A stretch of DNA of 64,000 bases from Azolla caroliniana (GCA_043228905.1 JBHGNT010000011.1:5518001-5582000), one strand, 5' to 3'; counted from the first letter of the stretch, positions 34,395-48,424 are shown. Notes: generated by a model not told the origin, from the sequence alone. Numbers and translations: made by a program.

Positions 34395-34479
34395 AGTTTA
34401 TCATCCCTTGGTTGAGCTAGTTTGCAGTCCCGAAACTACGCCAAACGCAAAGGTAGAGAGGCATTTGTGTGGACATGGA

Positions 34480-35010
34480 ATTCCTTGTCTCAAGTGGGTG
34501 ATTTCAAGTTAAGTGCATGTGCCAAGTACTCTTTGAGGATCACCTTTGTGTATCCATTTGTAAGTTTGAGTTCTTTAAGCAATGCGTAGAGGCCTCTTGC
34601 TTTCTTATTAATCTTTCTAATGAACTTCTTATAGCACCCGTAGTATCCCATAAATATTTCTAGTTGTCTCATTGGTTGGCAGGGATATCTCTAGTCTTTG
34701 TTTGACTTTGGTTTCATTGGTTAATATCTCATCGTGTGACACTAATTTCCCTAGAATAGGCCATGTTTAATCAAGAATTAGTATTTTGGTGGGTTTAGGA
34801 AGAACTAGTATTGTTGACTTCTTTCAAAGGTCAGGGGTTAGAATCTTATTGCTCTTTTTCAGGATGAACACTATACAAGATCTATAAAAGTATATTATGC
34901 CCACAATGAGCATCTTCTTGATATCAGCCTTCACTTGTGCACTGTAGTTACATAGCTAGATAGATGTTTTTAACCTCCATAGAGAGGTCAATATTGACTC
35001 ATAGTTATCT
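34480..35010 (-). pseudogene. Decayed gypsy reverse transcriptase relic
   Basis: Minus-strand frames read MRQLEIFMGYYGCYKKFIRK (34672 down), the motif between RT and RNase H in gypsy elements (LxxFLGxxxYYRRFI), and upstream a KADIKKMLIVGIIYFYRS patch near 34880-34940 like the RT N-terminal region. No LTRs are found. 35011-36024 has only weak frames and no assigned gene. Confidence 0.45.
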
Positions 35011-36024
35011 TGATGTGTGTCTCCTTCCTATGAAGGGATATTCATACTTTGAGGCATCAAGTCTCGATGTGTGAATAAGGAATAAACATATGAGCTCAAC
35101 CTTCTAGGTGTTCTCTTTAGTGTGATACTTAAAGTCATCACCCCCTCTTAATATATCATCATAGCTTTCACGAATTGCAGTTAGAAATGAAGAGCATGTA
35201 TTTAAATCAAGTGATATTCATCCTCTACTAGCCCATCCTTGCGCTTTCGGCGTAGGGTGAAAATCTTGTACTTTATGGGCTTTGGCTCATTGGCTTTCAG
35301 CTCGCTTCAGCTCACGATTTGGTGGCTTTCAACCGCGTCAGCCTCTAGCTCACATTGGCTTTCAGTTTGGCGGCTTCCAACCATGTCAATATTCGACTCG
35401 CCTACGATGTTAGGGTTTGGTTGAATAGCATGACTTAAGTGATGATTCGTGATGCTCGATTTGGGGACTATATGCGAGATTAAGACAAAATTCCAGCTAA
35501 AATGTACATGATATATATTACATAAAAAAAACTAGTTTCTACAACAAAACGGCTCAATGCCATGACTCTGGTTGCTTTTACAAGAAAATCATCAAAGATA
35601 AACGAAAGGCTAACTGATGAAGGTGATTCAAGTGAGCCGTCGAGACAACGACTACCACTATCGGCCAACCCCCGAAGACAATGTAATGTTCCCATGTCAT
35701 ATTGTCCTCCCTTCAATGATCGACTGTCATGTTAGCCCGCTTTTCCTGAAACCACCGCAACATGGAGCACTCTCTATCGTGGAGAGGATGTCCAGACCAT
35801 TGAGAAGCCCGCCACCAGAGTGTTGAAAAGAGTCATCGTTGTAGAAAACACCCAAACCAAACCAAAACCTCTCGAATAACGAAGAGAGAAGAAACCTCGA
35901 ACACTAACAAGAAAGAACCCTCACAAAACTCACACCCACAAGAAGAACCAAAGAGACCATATACGAAGAAGCCCTAACTCTAATTCCTTTCATAGGAGAA
36001 CATGAAACCCTAAACTCAAAGAAG

Positions 36025-39000
36025 TGTTGGGAATTCGGTCCCTCCGGATGGGATCTGAATGAGAACCATACAAGCCGGATCAAATGAGCCGAGGAAGGAA
36101 CCGAACCGGATGGACCTGGAAAATATCTGAAAATTGGGTCGGATGGATCCGGTTGGTATCCGGCCAGACATTAGTATATGGATATGGTCGATGTGACTAT
36201 TTGAGGTCATATTTGTAAACAACCCTAAAGTTATATAAGTAGGGAAATGTTGTTAAGTGGTTGTTGGCTGAGAGTTGTTATCGTTGTACAGAGAGAGATA
36301 GAGAAGGAGAGAGACACATAAAGCTCTTCGGTTGTAACCACCGGTTGGTGAAGATATGGAGCTCGAGGTCGTTGCCTCTGAGTCTCGTATTGTACCCTTC
36401 ACCTCTCATAGTGATAGTTGGAGTCTGTGGGCTCCCATGGTTTTACCCGATTAGGGTTTTCCATGTTAACATCCTACGTAGTCTTGTCTTAACTTTGTAA
36501 GTGCATTCTCTCTTTTGTTTCACCTTTTATTTCTTCCATAGAGTGATTGAGACTCAGTTGTGACCGAGCACTATTCCGCACAATTTGGTATCAGAGCATG
36601 GAAGATCCATTCGACGGCATGTTCAAGCTCACCGGCGCCAACTACCCAATGTGGAAGTCGAAGATGAGGGACATGTTGGTGGTCAAAGATCTCTGGTTTT
36701 CGGTACAGTTTGGAGACAAAAGACAAGATAAAATCGATGTCGCAAACTAGGAGGTGATGCATATGAAGACGATGGCATACATTCGATGCTTCATCGACAT
36801 GAGCCTATTCAACAATTTTAATGAAGAGAGTAAGGCTCATGTGCTCTAGGAAAAAATCAATACCATGCTAGAGAGCAAAGATGTTGTGAATCGGGTCTCA
36901 GTATTCCGGAAGTTAGTGAGACTCTGATACCAAGACGGATCCAATATGGCAGAACACATGAATGCCTTCCAGGGCCTATAAATCAAGCAACCTCATTGGA
37001 AGTACCTCTAGCTGATGAGGTACTCCCGTTGTTGTTGCTCGGTTCCCTCCCGAATAGTTGGGAGACGGTAGTTGTCACTTTGGGCAATGCCGGGCCGGAA
37101 GGAAAACATCTATCCCTAACAAGGGTAAAATCAAGCTTTTTGGACGAAGAAGATCGCCAAAAGGATCGAGAGTCCAGAACCGATCCAAAGGCCTTGGTTA
37201 CGGAAGAAGACCATAATTGGGGAAGAGGTCAGAATCGGAGTCCTCAGAACCACGACAAATCGGGGACGAGGTCGAAGTCAAGGGGGAGGCCCACTTGCTT
37301 TTATTGCGGAACGCCGGGGCACTTCTAGAAGAATTGCCGACACTTCCGAAAAGCCAAAGGGGGAGCCGACATTCCGGAACCAAAGAAGATTTTGGAAAGG
37401 AGAGGAACGTTGGAAATCGTGACAAGTGAAGAAGAGTTGTTGCTTATAACCGAGGAGAGTGAGCTGCATCTTGTCAGTGACGAGACGACATGGGTGGTTG
37501 ACTCGGGAGCGTTCTCCCATCTGACTCCTGACCGGAAATGCTTCTCATCCTATAGAGCCGGAGATCACGGTTGTGTCCGGATGGGAAATGAAGGTGCATG
37601 TTGGATCGTCGGCATGGGAGATGTGTGGTTGATGACGTTAATCGGGTGCAAGTTGCTACTGAAAGATGTCTAACACGTTCCGGAGGTTCGGTTGAACCTG
37701 CTATCAGTCGGTCGGCTGGATGATGAAGGCTACACAGGTAGCATCTTGAACAGAGTCATGAAATTCAGCAAAGGAAGCTTGATCATGGCCCGAGCCCGGA
37801 AGATCAACACGTTATACCTGATGCATGCCCAGATATGCCGTGAAGAAGTGAACGTGGTATCCGACACTGCCGGTGAGTTGTGGCACAAGAGGTTGTGTCA
37901 CATGAGCCAGAAAGGGATGTGCAAATTTGTCGAGGATAACCTCATTCCGGAGGTGAAAGACGTCTAGCTCGAGAAGTGCACCAACTGTTTGGCCGACAAG
38001 CAAAACCGAACCTCTTTCTGAACAAGACCACCGTTGAAACAGAGTGCACCGCTGGAGCTTGTGCATACCGATGTATGCCAAGTGGACACGAAGTCACATG
38101 TTGGGTCGCAGTACTTCGTGACGTTCATCGATGACCACAACCGGAAGCTGTGGGTCTCACCGCTGAAGACGAAGGATCATGTATTGTCCGTTTTCAAGGA
38201 ATTCCATGTGAGAGCGGAAAGAGAATCCAGTCGGAAGCTGAAGGCAGTTCGAGTAGACAACGGAGGAGAACACCGGGGGAAATTCAAGGAGTATTGTCGA
38301 TCGAAGGGAATCCAACTCGAATTCATCGTGTAGAAGACGCCGGAGTTGAACGGACTTGTGATGGAGAGAGTCTAGAGTATGCTAGCACATGCTAAATTGT
38401 CCAAAACGTTTTGGGCTGAGGCACTAATGACGGTGACATACGTGATAAAAAGATCACCCTCGACACCCTTGGACGGAGACACACCACCAAGAGTATGGAC
38501 CGGTAAAGACATGTCTTACCGGCATCTAAAGGTGTTCGGTTGTCTCGCCTACATGCATGTAGCAAAGGACAAGAGAGAGAAATTAGATCCGAAGTTCCGG
38601 CCATGAATATTCCTTGGATATGGCTATGATGAGTTCGGTTATCGAGTATGGGACTTGGTCGACAAGAAAGTTTTCCGGAGTCGAGACATAGTCTTCATGG
38701 AAGGCAAGACCATTGCCGACTGGGAGTCGGAGAAGAAGATAGTGGACTCTGGGTCGACCGACAGAGATCGGGTGGAAGATGCTAGATCACATCCGGTCGG
38801 AAGCCGGATGTCAACCGAAGACCATGATGAACCGGCCAGATTCAGACAGAGAACCGAATCGACCGAAGAAGAATAATCGGACACCAAAACCGGACAAGAC
38901 CCTGAATCAGATTCGGATGAAGAACAGATGCCGGAACCGGTTGTCGAAAACCAAGGACGGAGATACCCTCTAAGAGAGAGAAGGGTCCCTCAGAGATTTC

Positions 39001-40568
39001 CGGATGTAGAGCATGTTTTATTGACCGACAGGGGGGGGGAGCCGGAAAGCTTCGAAGAAGCAAAGAAAGACACCCACAGTCGCAAGTGGTTAAGTGCCAT
39101 GCAGGAAGAGATGGATTCCCTACATGAGAACCACACACATGAATTAACAGAGTTGTCGAAAGGAAAGAGAGCGCTCTGGAAAAAGTGGGTGTACAAGTTA
39201 ATATTGGGAGACATCAGAAATCCACCGAGATACAAAGTCGGCATTGTGGTGAAGGGCTTCCAACAGAAGGAAGGAGTGGATTTCTATGAGATCTTTGCCC
39301 CGGTAGTAAAGATGACATCCATCCAGACTGTATTGAGCATTGCAGCAACCATGAACCTCGAGGTAGAGCAACTCAAGATGACGTTCCTACATGGCAACCT
39401 CGAAGAAGAGATCTACATGCAACAGTTGGAAGGATTCGTCAAGAAAGGAAAGGAGAACCTGGTGTGTCTGTTGAAGAAGAGCTTATACAGACTGACTCAA
39501 GCTCCCCAATAATGGTACCAGAAGTTCAACTCCTTCATGATTGATCAGGGATACCACAAGACACAGGCCGAACATTGCGTATTCGTGAAGAAATTTGACG
39601 GAGGCGACTTCCGTATACTCCTGTTGTATGTGGATGACATGTTGATCGTCAAACCGGACCAGATCAAAATCGAAAATCTGAAGAAGGCCTTGAACCGGAC
39701 CTTCTCAATGAAAGATTTGGGTCTGGAGAGGCATATATTGGGGATGCACATAGTCTCAAACCGGTCAAAGAAACAGTTGTGGTTGTCACAGGAGAAGTAT
39801 GTAACAAAGGTGCTTAACAGGTTCAACATGTCGGATGCTAAGCCGGTCGGGTCGACACTTCTAGCAAACTGCAAGCTGTCCGGGAAGTAGAGCCCGAAGG
39901 CAGAAGCAGAGAAGTCAAACATGATGAAGATACCATATGCCTCTGTCATTGGAATCTTGATGTACGCAATGGTGTGTACCCGGCCAGATATCAGATATGT
40001 AGTCGAAGTGGTCAGTTGGTTCATGAGAAATTCGGGAAGAGAACGCTGGACCGCGGTCCAGTGGATACTCTGATACTTGAAAGGCACCTTGAGTATGTGC
40101 CTCCAGTTCGGCACCGACAAACCCCTATTGGAAGGCTTCACCGATTCGGACATGTCGGCTGATGCAAATACCAGCCGATCTACATCCGGATATGTCATGA
40201 CATACGCCGGGGGGGCATATCGTGGTAGTCGAGGCTGGAGAAGTCTGTTGCACTGTCGACAACGGAAGCGGAGTACATGGCAGTCGTGGAAGCCAGCAAA
40301 GAGGTAATCTGGATGAAGGACTTCATAGGAGAGCTAGGGATCCAACATGAGGATTTCTTGTACTACTACGACAGTCAAAGTGCCATCCACCTTGCGAAGA
40401 ACGTGGCGTACCATTTCCGGACCAAGCACATCTAGAGGAGATACCACTGGCTCCGGGAGAAAGTAGAAGATAAAGAGTTTTCACTGATAAAGATCCACAT
40501 GGAGGAGCATGGGTCGGACATACTGACCAAGTTGTTGTCAGCAAAGAAGTTAGACATGTGCCAGAAAC
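36025..40568 (+). mobile_element. Copia element 4, 5' part and interior, no 3' LTR
   Basis: The 5' LTR is 36025 to about 36580 (TGTTGGGAATTCGG to ATTCCGCA), followed by the PBS TGGTATCAGAGC at 36586-36597. Its LTR start is related to family A (GGTCCCTCCGGATGGGA). Coding runs to RNase H, then stops at 40568 where a gypsy LTR begins, before any polypurine tract or 3' LTR. The minus-strand copia fragment at 45025-45800 is of the same lineage but in the opposite orientation, so it is not the missing 3' end. Confidence 0.82.
36600..40568 (+). pseudogene. Copia 4 polyprotein, many stops
   Basis: Gag starts MEDPFDGMFKLTGANYPMWK at 36600 and is hit by a TAG after the IDVAN residues. The knuckle is CFYCGTPGHF-stop-KNC. 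Protease WVVDSGAFSHLTP lies near 37490. Integrase carries LWHKRLCHMSQKGM and HTDVCQVD. RT has YVDDMLIV near 39625, but the motif normally LDVKTAFLHG reads LKMTFLHG, losing its catalytic Asp and two residues, and a TAA follows QAPQ. A frameshift lies near 40205. RNase H is readable (YYYDSQSAIHLAKNVAYHF). Clearly dead. Confidence 0.82.
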
Positions 40569-43500
40569 TGTCATGAACACATGACCATTATGGCGTCACC
40601 CGGACTTGAACCTCGATCCTTGTAATCCATAATTGAAAACCACAACCATTAAGATAGTTTATTGTCATATGAGAGGATAAAAGCTACTTTTTGTATTACA
40701 TTGATTATTGTAAAAACTCTAGATCATTCTAGAATGTTCTAGAATTTCCTAGAACATTCTAGAACATTATAGAAATCTCTAAGCTATTCTATAGGAACCT
40801 ATAAATAAGGGCATACATGTATTCTCAAATCAATTCGAATCAACACCAATCTTTATTTGTCATTACATATCTTGTATCCATTCTCTTTCTTTCTATATCT
40901 TAATACGCCCATTCTTCTCTTAGCATTTCGTTCCTTTCTTCTCGTGTTCTCTTATATCCTTCTTCCATCACTCTATCTTTTATTCTTGGTTGTGACAGTT
41001 TGATTCGAATTCTCTCTCTCTCTCTCTCATCCTCCTCTATAACCATCATGAAACCATGGTCACCATTAACTCAAAAGAATATCTCACCCTTGTTGCAGAA
41101 ATGGAGAATCTTAAATCCAAGTTAGCATCTCTTGAAGTAGAGAATCAACGTCTACTAGGGGATCTACAAAAGGTTACTATAGAGAAGCAACAACAAGAAG
41201 AGAAGTTCACGCGACGGGTTCAACAGTTAGAGTCGACAATTGTAATGTTACAACAACAAAGGGTCGAAGGTCAAGGACTTATCAAGGAGCCCAAAATTAG
41301 CCTCCCAGCTAAATTTGATTGTTCGAGGGCTCATTTCCGAGGTTTCTTGAATCAAGTACGGTTGGTGATTCAAATGCATCCCACGCGTTATCTGACAGAT
41401 GCATCACGAGTCGGGTTAGTGGGCACCTTATTGATTGGCATAGCGTTTTCGTGGTTTGCTCCATTGCTAGAGACAAATTCTCCTCTATTGAATAATTTCG
41501 AGGAATTTACCAAAGAATTTAAGGCTTGTTTCGGAGATACTGATGGGGCAAGAACAGCTATCAACAAGATTTGTACACTACGTCAAGGTGATCAACCAGC
41601 TTCGACATATGCAACCAATTTCCGTCTCATCGCAAGCGATATTCCTTGGGATGAACAAGCCCTAATGGAGCAATTCCGTTCAAGCCTTCGAAGTGATGTC
41701 AAAGACTTACTTCTTACCTTCCCCGAGGATCCAATGTCACTTACAGAAGCTATTAGTCGAGCAATACGGTGTGATAATCGCCTTTTTGAGTGTCGATGTG
41801 AGTGACTACAACAAATAACAAGATCAAGATTCACACCAACTTATGCATCAGTAATGGCCCAATCATCCCCTATTCAAACATATAGCCCTGCTCCAACTCC
41901 ACGCCAAACACGTAGTCCAGTCCCAATGGATAGTCCTACACCCATGGAGATCGATATGAATCAATGACAAGGACCGTTGTCGGACGAAGAGAAGCAACAA
42001 CGCCGAGCAAACCTTCTATGCTTATATTCCAGAGGTCCAGGACATATAGCCATTCATTGCTCCAGTAGGCCGAGACGTGGTAAATCAAATTCACTATGAC
42101 AATAAAAATGAGTACAACATTTTAGAAGCAGTTAGTGAATCTAATATTATGAATAATCCACCCTTGTCCAATAAGTTTGATGTCCTAAGCCAATTAGAAG
42201 AGGAGTCAAACGAATAAATCCGGCCAAAATAGGAGCCATTTGGTTGGACAACCCTAGATATGTACAACCTAGTGTGGGTTCCATTTCTTCCAAGCATGTG
42301 AGTAGAGTCTTCTCAGCCCAAGTACAAGTTAGGACACCGATTTTTCAACTTCAAGTCCAAGCCCTCTTAGATACTGGAGCCAATTCTTGTTTCATGGATA
42401 GAGAATTTGCCCAAAAACACCAAATATCCTTGCATACACTTCCTTGTCCAGTTTCGGTAGTAGTGATTTATGGATGTCCCATAGCTTCCGAGAAGATACT
42501 CGAAGAGTCTGAGCCAATACACATACTCTTAGGTGATTTAGGATGTGTAGTTTCCTTTAACATAATCCGTAGTCCTAAGCATCCAATTGCCCTTGGTTTG
42601 CCATGGTTCGAGCTACATAACCCTAGAATCAATAGGAGGAAGCGAGAAATTTGGTGCCCTTTAGTAGAAAATATCATTGCCAAGGATCGAACTCAGGATT
42701 ATTCTCTTGAAGAATATAGTTCTACCAATGCATCGTTTCCTTTTCATCAAACTTCATCTATCACATTGCAACAATTGCACCAAGTGGGAGGCAAGGAGAA
42801 CCTTTTCTTATTTGCAGTATTAGTGACACCTTCTAGTGCCACTCAAGGGAATTCAGACATCCAAATTCCCAAAAAATATCAAGACTATGTTGATGTTTTC
42901 GACAAAGTCAAAGCTAGTGTTCTTCCAAAGCATCGGTCGTACGACTGTCCTATTGATCTCCAACCAGGAAAAGAGTCACCGTGGGGTCCGATTTACAATT
43001 TATCTTCCACTCAGCTTGAGGTTCTTCGAGAATACATCAAGGAAAATCTTGCACATGGGTTTATTCGACATTCAAAGTCTCCAGTTGGTGCTCCTATCTT
43101 TTTTGTGAAGAAAAAGGACAGCTCCCTTCGTTTGGTCGTGGACTATCGAGGCTTAAATAAAGTCACCATAAGGAATATGTATGCTCTACCTTTAATCTCC
43201 AATTTCTTAGAAGGCATTGGTGGGGCAAAGAATTTTACCAAAATTGATCTAAGGGGTGCATATAATCTTGTTCAAATTTGATCGAGAGATGAGTGGAAAA
43301 CTGCATTTCGTACTCCGAATGGTCATTTCGAGTATATAGTCATGCCTTTCGGGCTCACAAATGCACCCACAATATTTCAACATATGGCAAATGACATTTT
43401 CCAAGATTTCTTGGATATCTTTCTCATCATCTACCTAGTTGATATGTTGATTTACTCTAAAACACAGGAGGAGCATGATATACATGTGCGGAAAGTACTT

Positions 43501-45040
43501 GAATGCCTAAGAAAGTATGGTCTTTATGCCAAACTTGAGAAATGCAGTTTTGATTGCAAACAAGTCGAATTTTTGGGATACACTATTTCATCCAAGGGTA
43601 TTTTCATGGATCCGACAAAAGTCCAAACAATATTGGAATGGAAACCCCCATGCTCAGTTCGGGACGTCTAGTGTTTCCTTGGATTTGCGAACTTCTATCG
43701 CAAATTCATACGTAATTATTCAAGCACTGTGTTGCCCCTCACCCAACTCACCAAGAAAAATCAAGCATTATTTTGGAGTATCGAAGTGGACAAGGTTTTT
43801 ACTTAGCTGAAACAAGCATTCACATCAGCACCTATCCTAGGGAATATTGATCCCGAAAAGCCATTTACTATTGAGGCGGATGTGTCAGACTTCGCATTGG
43901 GGAGTATCCTATCGCAACCAGGCAAGGACGGGCAAACAAGACGACAAGCTCGAGTATTAAATAGACGACAAGCTCGGTGGACCCAATTTCTAACGCGTTT
44001 CGATTTCAATATCATTTTTCGCCCCGGAAAACAACAAGGGAAACCAAATGCTTTGTCTCGGCTTTGTCTCGGCGTTCGTATCTAGATCTTTGACCTAGAG
44101 ATCCAACCTTTGACAATCAAAAGTATATTCTCCTCGGGCCATCAAAGCTACAGGCAACAACAATTTATGCCACGCCACTTGATTCTAGCCTTCTTGACAC
44201 TATTCGGCCACAACTTCACTCTGATGATTTCACTAAGGATGTCTTAGCCCACATTGGTTCAAGTCGTCCATCTTGCTCCACATTGCAAGGGTCATCTCAA
44301 CATAATCAGGACTTCAAGTGGCAAGATGGCTTACTCTTCTACAAGAATCTCCTTTACGTCCCTGATGGATCACCCCGACTTCAAGTGTTAGAACATTGTC
44401 ATGATGCCCCCATGGCTGGACATTTTGGTATTGCCAAGACCATTGAGTTTGTGAAACATTCATTTTGGTGGCCCCACTTGCAAAAATTTGTCAAAGATTA
44501 CTTTCGCACATGTGACACCTGTTGTCGCGCCAAAATACCCAGCCTGCATCATCCTTATGGCTTACTACAACCTCCCAGCAAGCCACGGCCGTCTATTTCT
44601 ATGGATTTCATTACAGATCTGCCACCTTCCAAAGGCTTTGATAGTATTTTAACATTAGTGGATCGGCTCACAAAGATGACACATTTTGTATCGTGTGTAA
44701 AGACCATTAGTAGTGAAGAAACTGCAGATCTCATTATGCGTTAGGTGTTTCGCCATCATGGTCTCCCAAATGATATTATTAACGATCGAGGTCCTCAATT
44801 TATCTCACACTTTTGGAAGCACCTATGGGCAGGCCTCAAAATCTCCTGCAAACTCTCTTCGGCTTATCATCCACAAACTGACGGACAAACAGAGTGCACA
44901 AATCAAACGCTCGAGCAGTATCTTCGATGCTTCATGAGTTATCAACAAGATGATTGGAGTAATATTTTACATCTTGCCAAGTTTCAATACAACAACATGG
45001 TACACTCTTCTACCAAAGAGTTTGCATACAACAACATGGT
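40569..45040 (+). mobile_element. Gypsy element, 5' LTR and interior, no 3' LTR
   Basis: The 5' LTR is 40569-40996, from TGTCATGAACAC to GGTTGTGACA. The interior starts GTTTGATTCG, as beside the family C LTR at 2477. It inserted at the end of copia 4. The interior runs Gag, protease, RT, RNase H, integrase in Ty3 order, then passes near 45020 into a minus-strand copia LTR. The outer LTR end holds a reversed tRNA-like B box (GGACTTGAACC at 40602-40612). Confidence 0.82.
41056..45040 (+). pseudogene. Gypsy polyprotein, catalytic residues lost
   Basis: Gag (41056-41805) starts with a coiled coil (ENQRLLGDLQKVTIEKQQQ) and ends at a stop; the knuckle further on reads CLYSRGPGHIAIHC, its second Cys now Ser. 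The protease has LLDTGANSCFMD (near 42365). RT has VVDYRGLNKVT, then a TGA at 43279, and the catalytic YVDD site reads YLVDML, so the first Asp is lost. RNase H starts [16 protein letters not shown]. Integrase shows HHCC (CDTCCRAK), [17 protein letters not shown] and [10 protein letters not shown], with a TAG near 44742. Near 44990-45040 a YNNMVHS motif occurs twice. Confidence 0.82.
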
Positions 45041-45800
45041 ACACTCAACTAGAAGCTCTGAGGCAACAACGTCAAGATTCTACTTCGTCAACAGACGGCT
45101 ACACAGTTACACACTCTCTCACTCTCACTCACTTACTGTTACACAGTTTCACAACGACCTTCTGAGTAACTTTAAACAATAGCTCCTCACAATCATCATG
45201 ATTGCCCTAAGTACTTATACTAGTACACCTTTTGGGTTATTTACAAGTGTAGCCCATAAGGGCATATTTAGACTATTTACAAGTATAGTCTTCCGAGTTG
45301 GTTGTCTACACGATTTCGGTTTCTCATCAACTCGGCTCTTCTCTTCCCATCCGAAGGGACCCGTTTCCTAACAAACTCCCCCTTCACTCCAGCATGGGGT
45401 ATTGCACCAATCCGATCTTCCGTCGGCAAGCGCACAGCTTTTCAGTTGGTAACACTTTAATCAACATATCTGATCCATTTTCGGCCATGTGAACCTTCAC
45501 TAGAGGGAACTCCCTTTCTCCTACCCTCTCCCGGAGCCAATGATACCTCCGTTGGATGTGCTTTTTCCTCGAGTGGTAGGCGGCATTTTTTGCAAGGTGG
45601 ATGGCACTCTGATTATCACAATAGAGTCGGAATTCTTCCTGCCGAATTCCCAGCTCACTGATAAACTCCTCCATCCATACAATTTTCCTTGCCGGCTTCC
45701 GTTGCGGCCATGTACTCGGCTTCCGTGGTCGACAACGCCACGGCCTTCTGCAACCTCGATTGCCACGAGACAGCTCCCCCCGGAAGCCGATTCATTCAAA
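45025..45800 (-). mobile_element. Copia 3' end fragment (RNase H, PPT, LTR part)
   Basis: On the minus strand 45674-45384 encodes RNase H (LYCDNQSAIHLAKNAAYHS, then KHIQRRYHWLRERVG) and a stop, followed by the tract GAAGGGGGAGTT and an LTR starting TGTTAGGAAACGG at 45373. LTR sequence continues down to about 45025 and joins the gypsy frame. Upstream, the STTEAEYMA motif is shifted out of frame near 45680. The 5' side ends near 45800. Confidence 0.7.
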
Positions 45801-45859
45801 TCGAAGTATTTTGAAGACCTTTCGTTGCACAGAATCACTCTTGATTCTTTACACCTTCA

Positions 45860-48424
45860 AACCCTAATGGTGCACCTCAAGCTACAAAAATGAGGGACCC
45901 AAAATAAGCCCTCCTCCCCCCTTTTAATAGAAGAAGCGGAGCCTATGTTCGGAATTTTCCAAAATTATTCCCTCTCTTTCTTCAAAATAAAGGGGAATAA
46001 AAGACTCTTGATTCACGCTAGGTCCTAGCCAATAGGTCATTAATACTTCTTTGTTTTTTATTTCTTTTCATATTTACACGACCTTGTGAAATGTGCGCCC
46101 AACGTCTTTTTCTTACTTTTTCTCACAGTTGACACGCCACATCACGACAACGATATGGGGGTTTAGGGTTCGTAGCACATCACAAATCAGAATTTTAATT
46201 TTAGATGATGAAAAAGCATTACCTCCATAAGCTTTCCCAGGTCAAACTCTCAATCCGATTGGGCCTCTTCTTGGTGAGATCAATGCAAAACATTCTCAAG
46301 GTATTGTCGTCTCAGTAGCCTTCACGTCAACATGAGCTTCAATACCTAAGAGATTGCCACTTGCTAACAAGGGATCGAAGCTTGTCTGTAGAGAAATCCA
46401 TACCCCTAGAACAAGAAAACGCAACTAGAGTTCACTACAAGCGAGATCAAACTAAACAATATGCAAAGAGAAAGAGAAATCATACACAGCTTTGCAGAAC
46501 ATGCTCCCCCACTCACCCACAATGGGATTCAAAGCCTGCACCTTATCATTCCCACCATTATGTACAGATTGTGCTAGTTGAGCTATCTTTATCAGTTGGT
46601 TCCATTATGTACAGATTTTGCTCATTCAGGTGGTTTCATTTTGCTAGTTGAGCTATCAACTTTTCCTTAAACGGTTTGGTTTCGGTTAGGTTAGGTTTTT
46701 TTGCCTTGAAACTGAACCGAACTGAAACCGAACCGTGCCTATTGCTAGTTCCATACACCCCATTAACTATCTCTATATCAGTCAGAGCTACGATCAAACA
46801 GATTCAGGTGATAACAATTGAAATGGATGGATATTGTGATCCATAACCCTATACTGTTTTAGAAAAACATAACGTCAAAATCTATTACTAAGTAAATTAA
46901 TTGTTTTTCTAATTCAATTGAACTTCCATATACCTATTTTCTTACAGCCTTGGCGTGTCCACCAGTGCTATACAATCATTTTGAACCTGTAATAAAAATG
47001 CCTTGTATACCTTTTTGTTGGGATATGCTATTTCAGAGGGGTTTCCATTCTAGACTATCCGTTACCCAATCCTCCTCCAAGCTATCATTGTCATTTTGAC
47101 CATTGTTGAATAGAAGATGAAATTGCTCCATTTCCATCTAATAACTTTGTAAATGATACTATTCTTGAAAGACTTAATTCAACCATTGTTTGCTTTTGAT
47201 TTACCTGACTATTATGTACAACTATGAGTTGATGCGTATTCACACCTTATAATGTTGACCTGAACCTAACATTGTAGATTAAATAGCAGAGATATAATTG
47301 TTGTAACTTTAGCGGTTGGGTAATCCCACATACTCCCATATGTTATCTTGGTCAATCACACCATTTCAAAGGTTGTGAGATTCCCTGTAGCTTCTATCCT
47401 ATTAATCCTTGCACCATCATATTAATCATTCTCTTTAATGGTCTTATTCAACTCAGTTTTTCTTATAAACTGTGAACAATGCCAAGTTCTTGGCTTGGAC
47501 CAAGAATGCAAACAGTCGTCACATGTTGATGTATGAGGAGTGCATGAGGGAGGGATATAAGTGCCGACATCAGGATCATCATCAACACCACGGGAGGTGG
47601 TTAAAGCCCTTTTTTCATTTTAAATAATCTCTATGAAGCACTGCATATGGCATATATTCAACATATGCATCGGCTAAAAACATGACACTGAAACTTTTCA
47701 ATGAGAGTTGGAACAATTTCCTTCATTGAGGCATTTATTGGTTTACATTGGGTACCACCCTAAATCCTAGTGAAATTTCTATACCGCTATCTTTTATAAT
47801 GCTTGCTTTTCGTGTCGACACCCATGCCTTCAGTTGACATAAATCTAAAAATATGGGAATCTCTAGCTGTGTTTTGTGACAAGGGAAAATAATTCTACAA
47901 CTATGTAAATATTTAGCTAATCTACATTATGAAACCCCTTGTAAGTGTACTAAAAGCAACCCAGGCTTTGAGTATGGCAATGAAATCAATTATTTCACTA
48001 AAATGACGAAAATTTCTTCATCACCAAATTTTATTTCCCTATTGCAAATACTTCAGCAATCTACTTTCTATCTAAAACTAGTCAGAGCTGAGACGAAAAG
48101 AAAACATTGTGACGACGCAAACTGCAAGAGGAAGTGATGAAAACTCTCTTGAGATATACTGTAAGTAAAACAATGTAACAATCAATTCAGTGTGTGCCAA
48201 CCCAAGTGGCTTAAGCTAGAATTGGTGTCTGGATTTCAATAGTCTTGCATGGTGAGTAGTCTGAGTAGTCTGCTAGATATAATTTTGCCAACACCAAAAA
48301 CCCATACAACATGCTCTCTGGCCACACTCTATTTTTGCTGCCAATGATTTTTTCACATATTGGGCCAATGGATATTCTCATCCAGGCACACCAAGTCTAA
48401 ACCTGGCCTTACTGTGAAGAGGTT
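45860..48424. other. Host intergenic DNA downstream of GAA1
   Basis: No gene is supported. About 46248-46300 carries the coding-like IGPLLGEINAKHSQG patch shared with 4050-4130. 46950-47480 is the partner of 5625-6250. The last few hundred bases before 48425 are expected to hold the GAA1 3' untranslated region. Confidence 0.4.

Noticed and set aside
45025-45800. The missing 3' end of copia 4
   Set aside because: It is on the opposite strand and encodes RNase H already present at 40320-40560, so it comes from a separate element.
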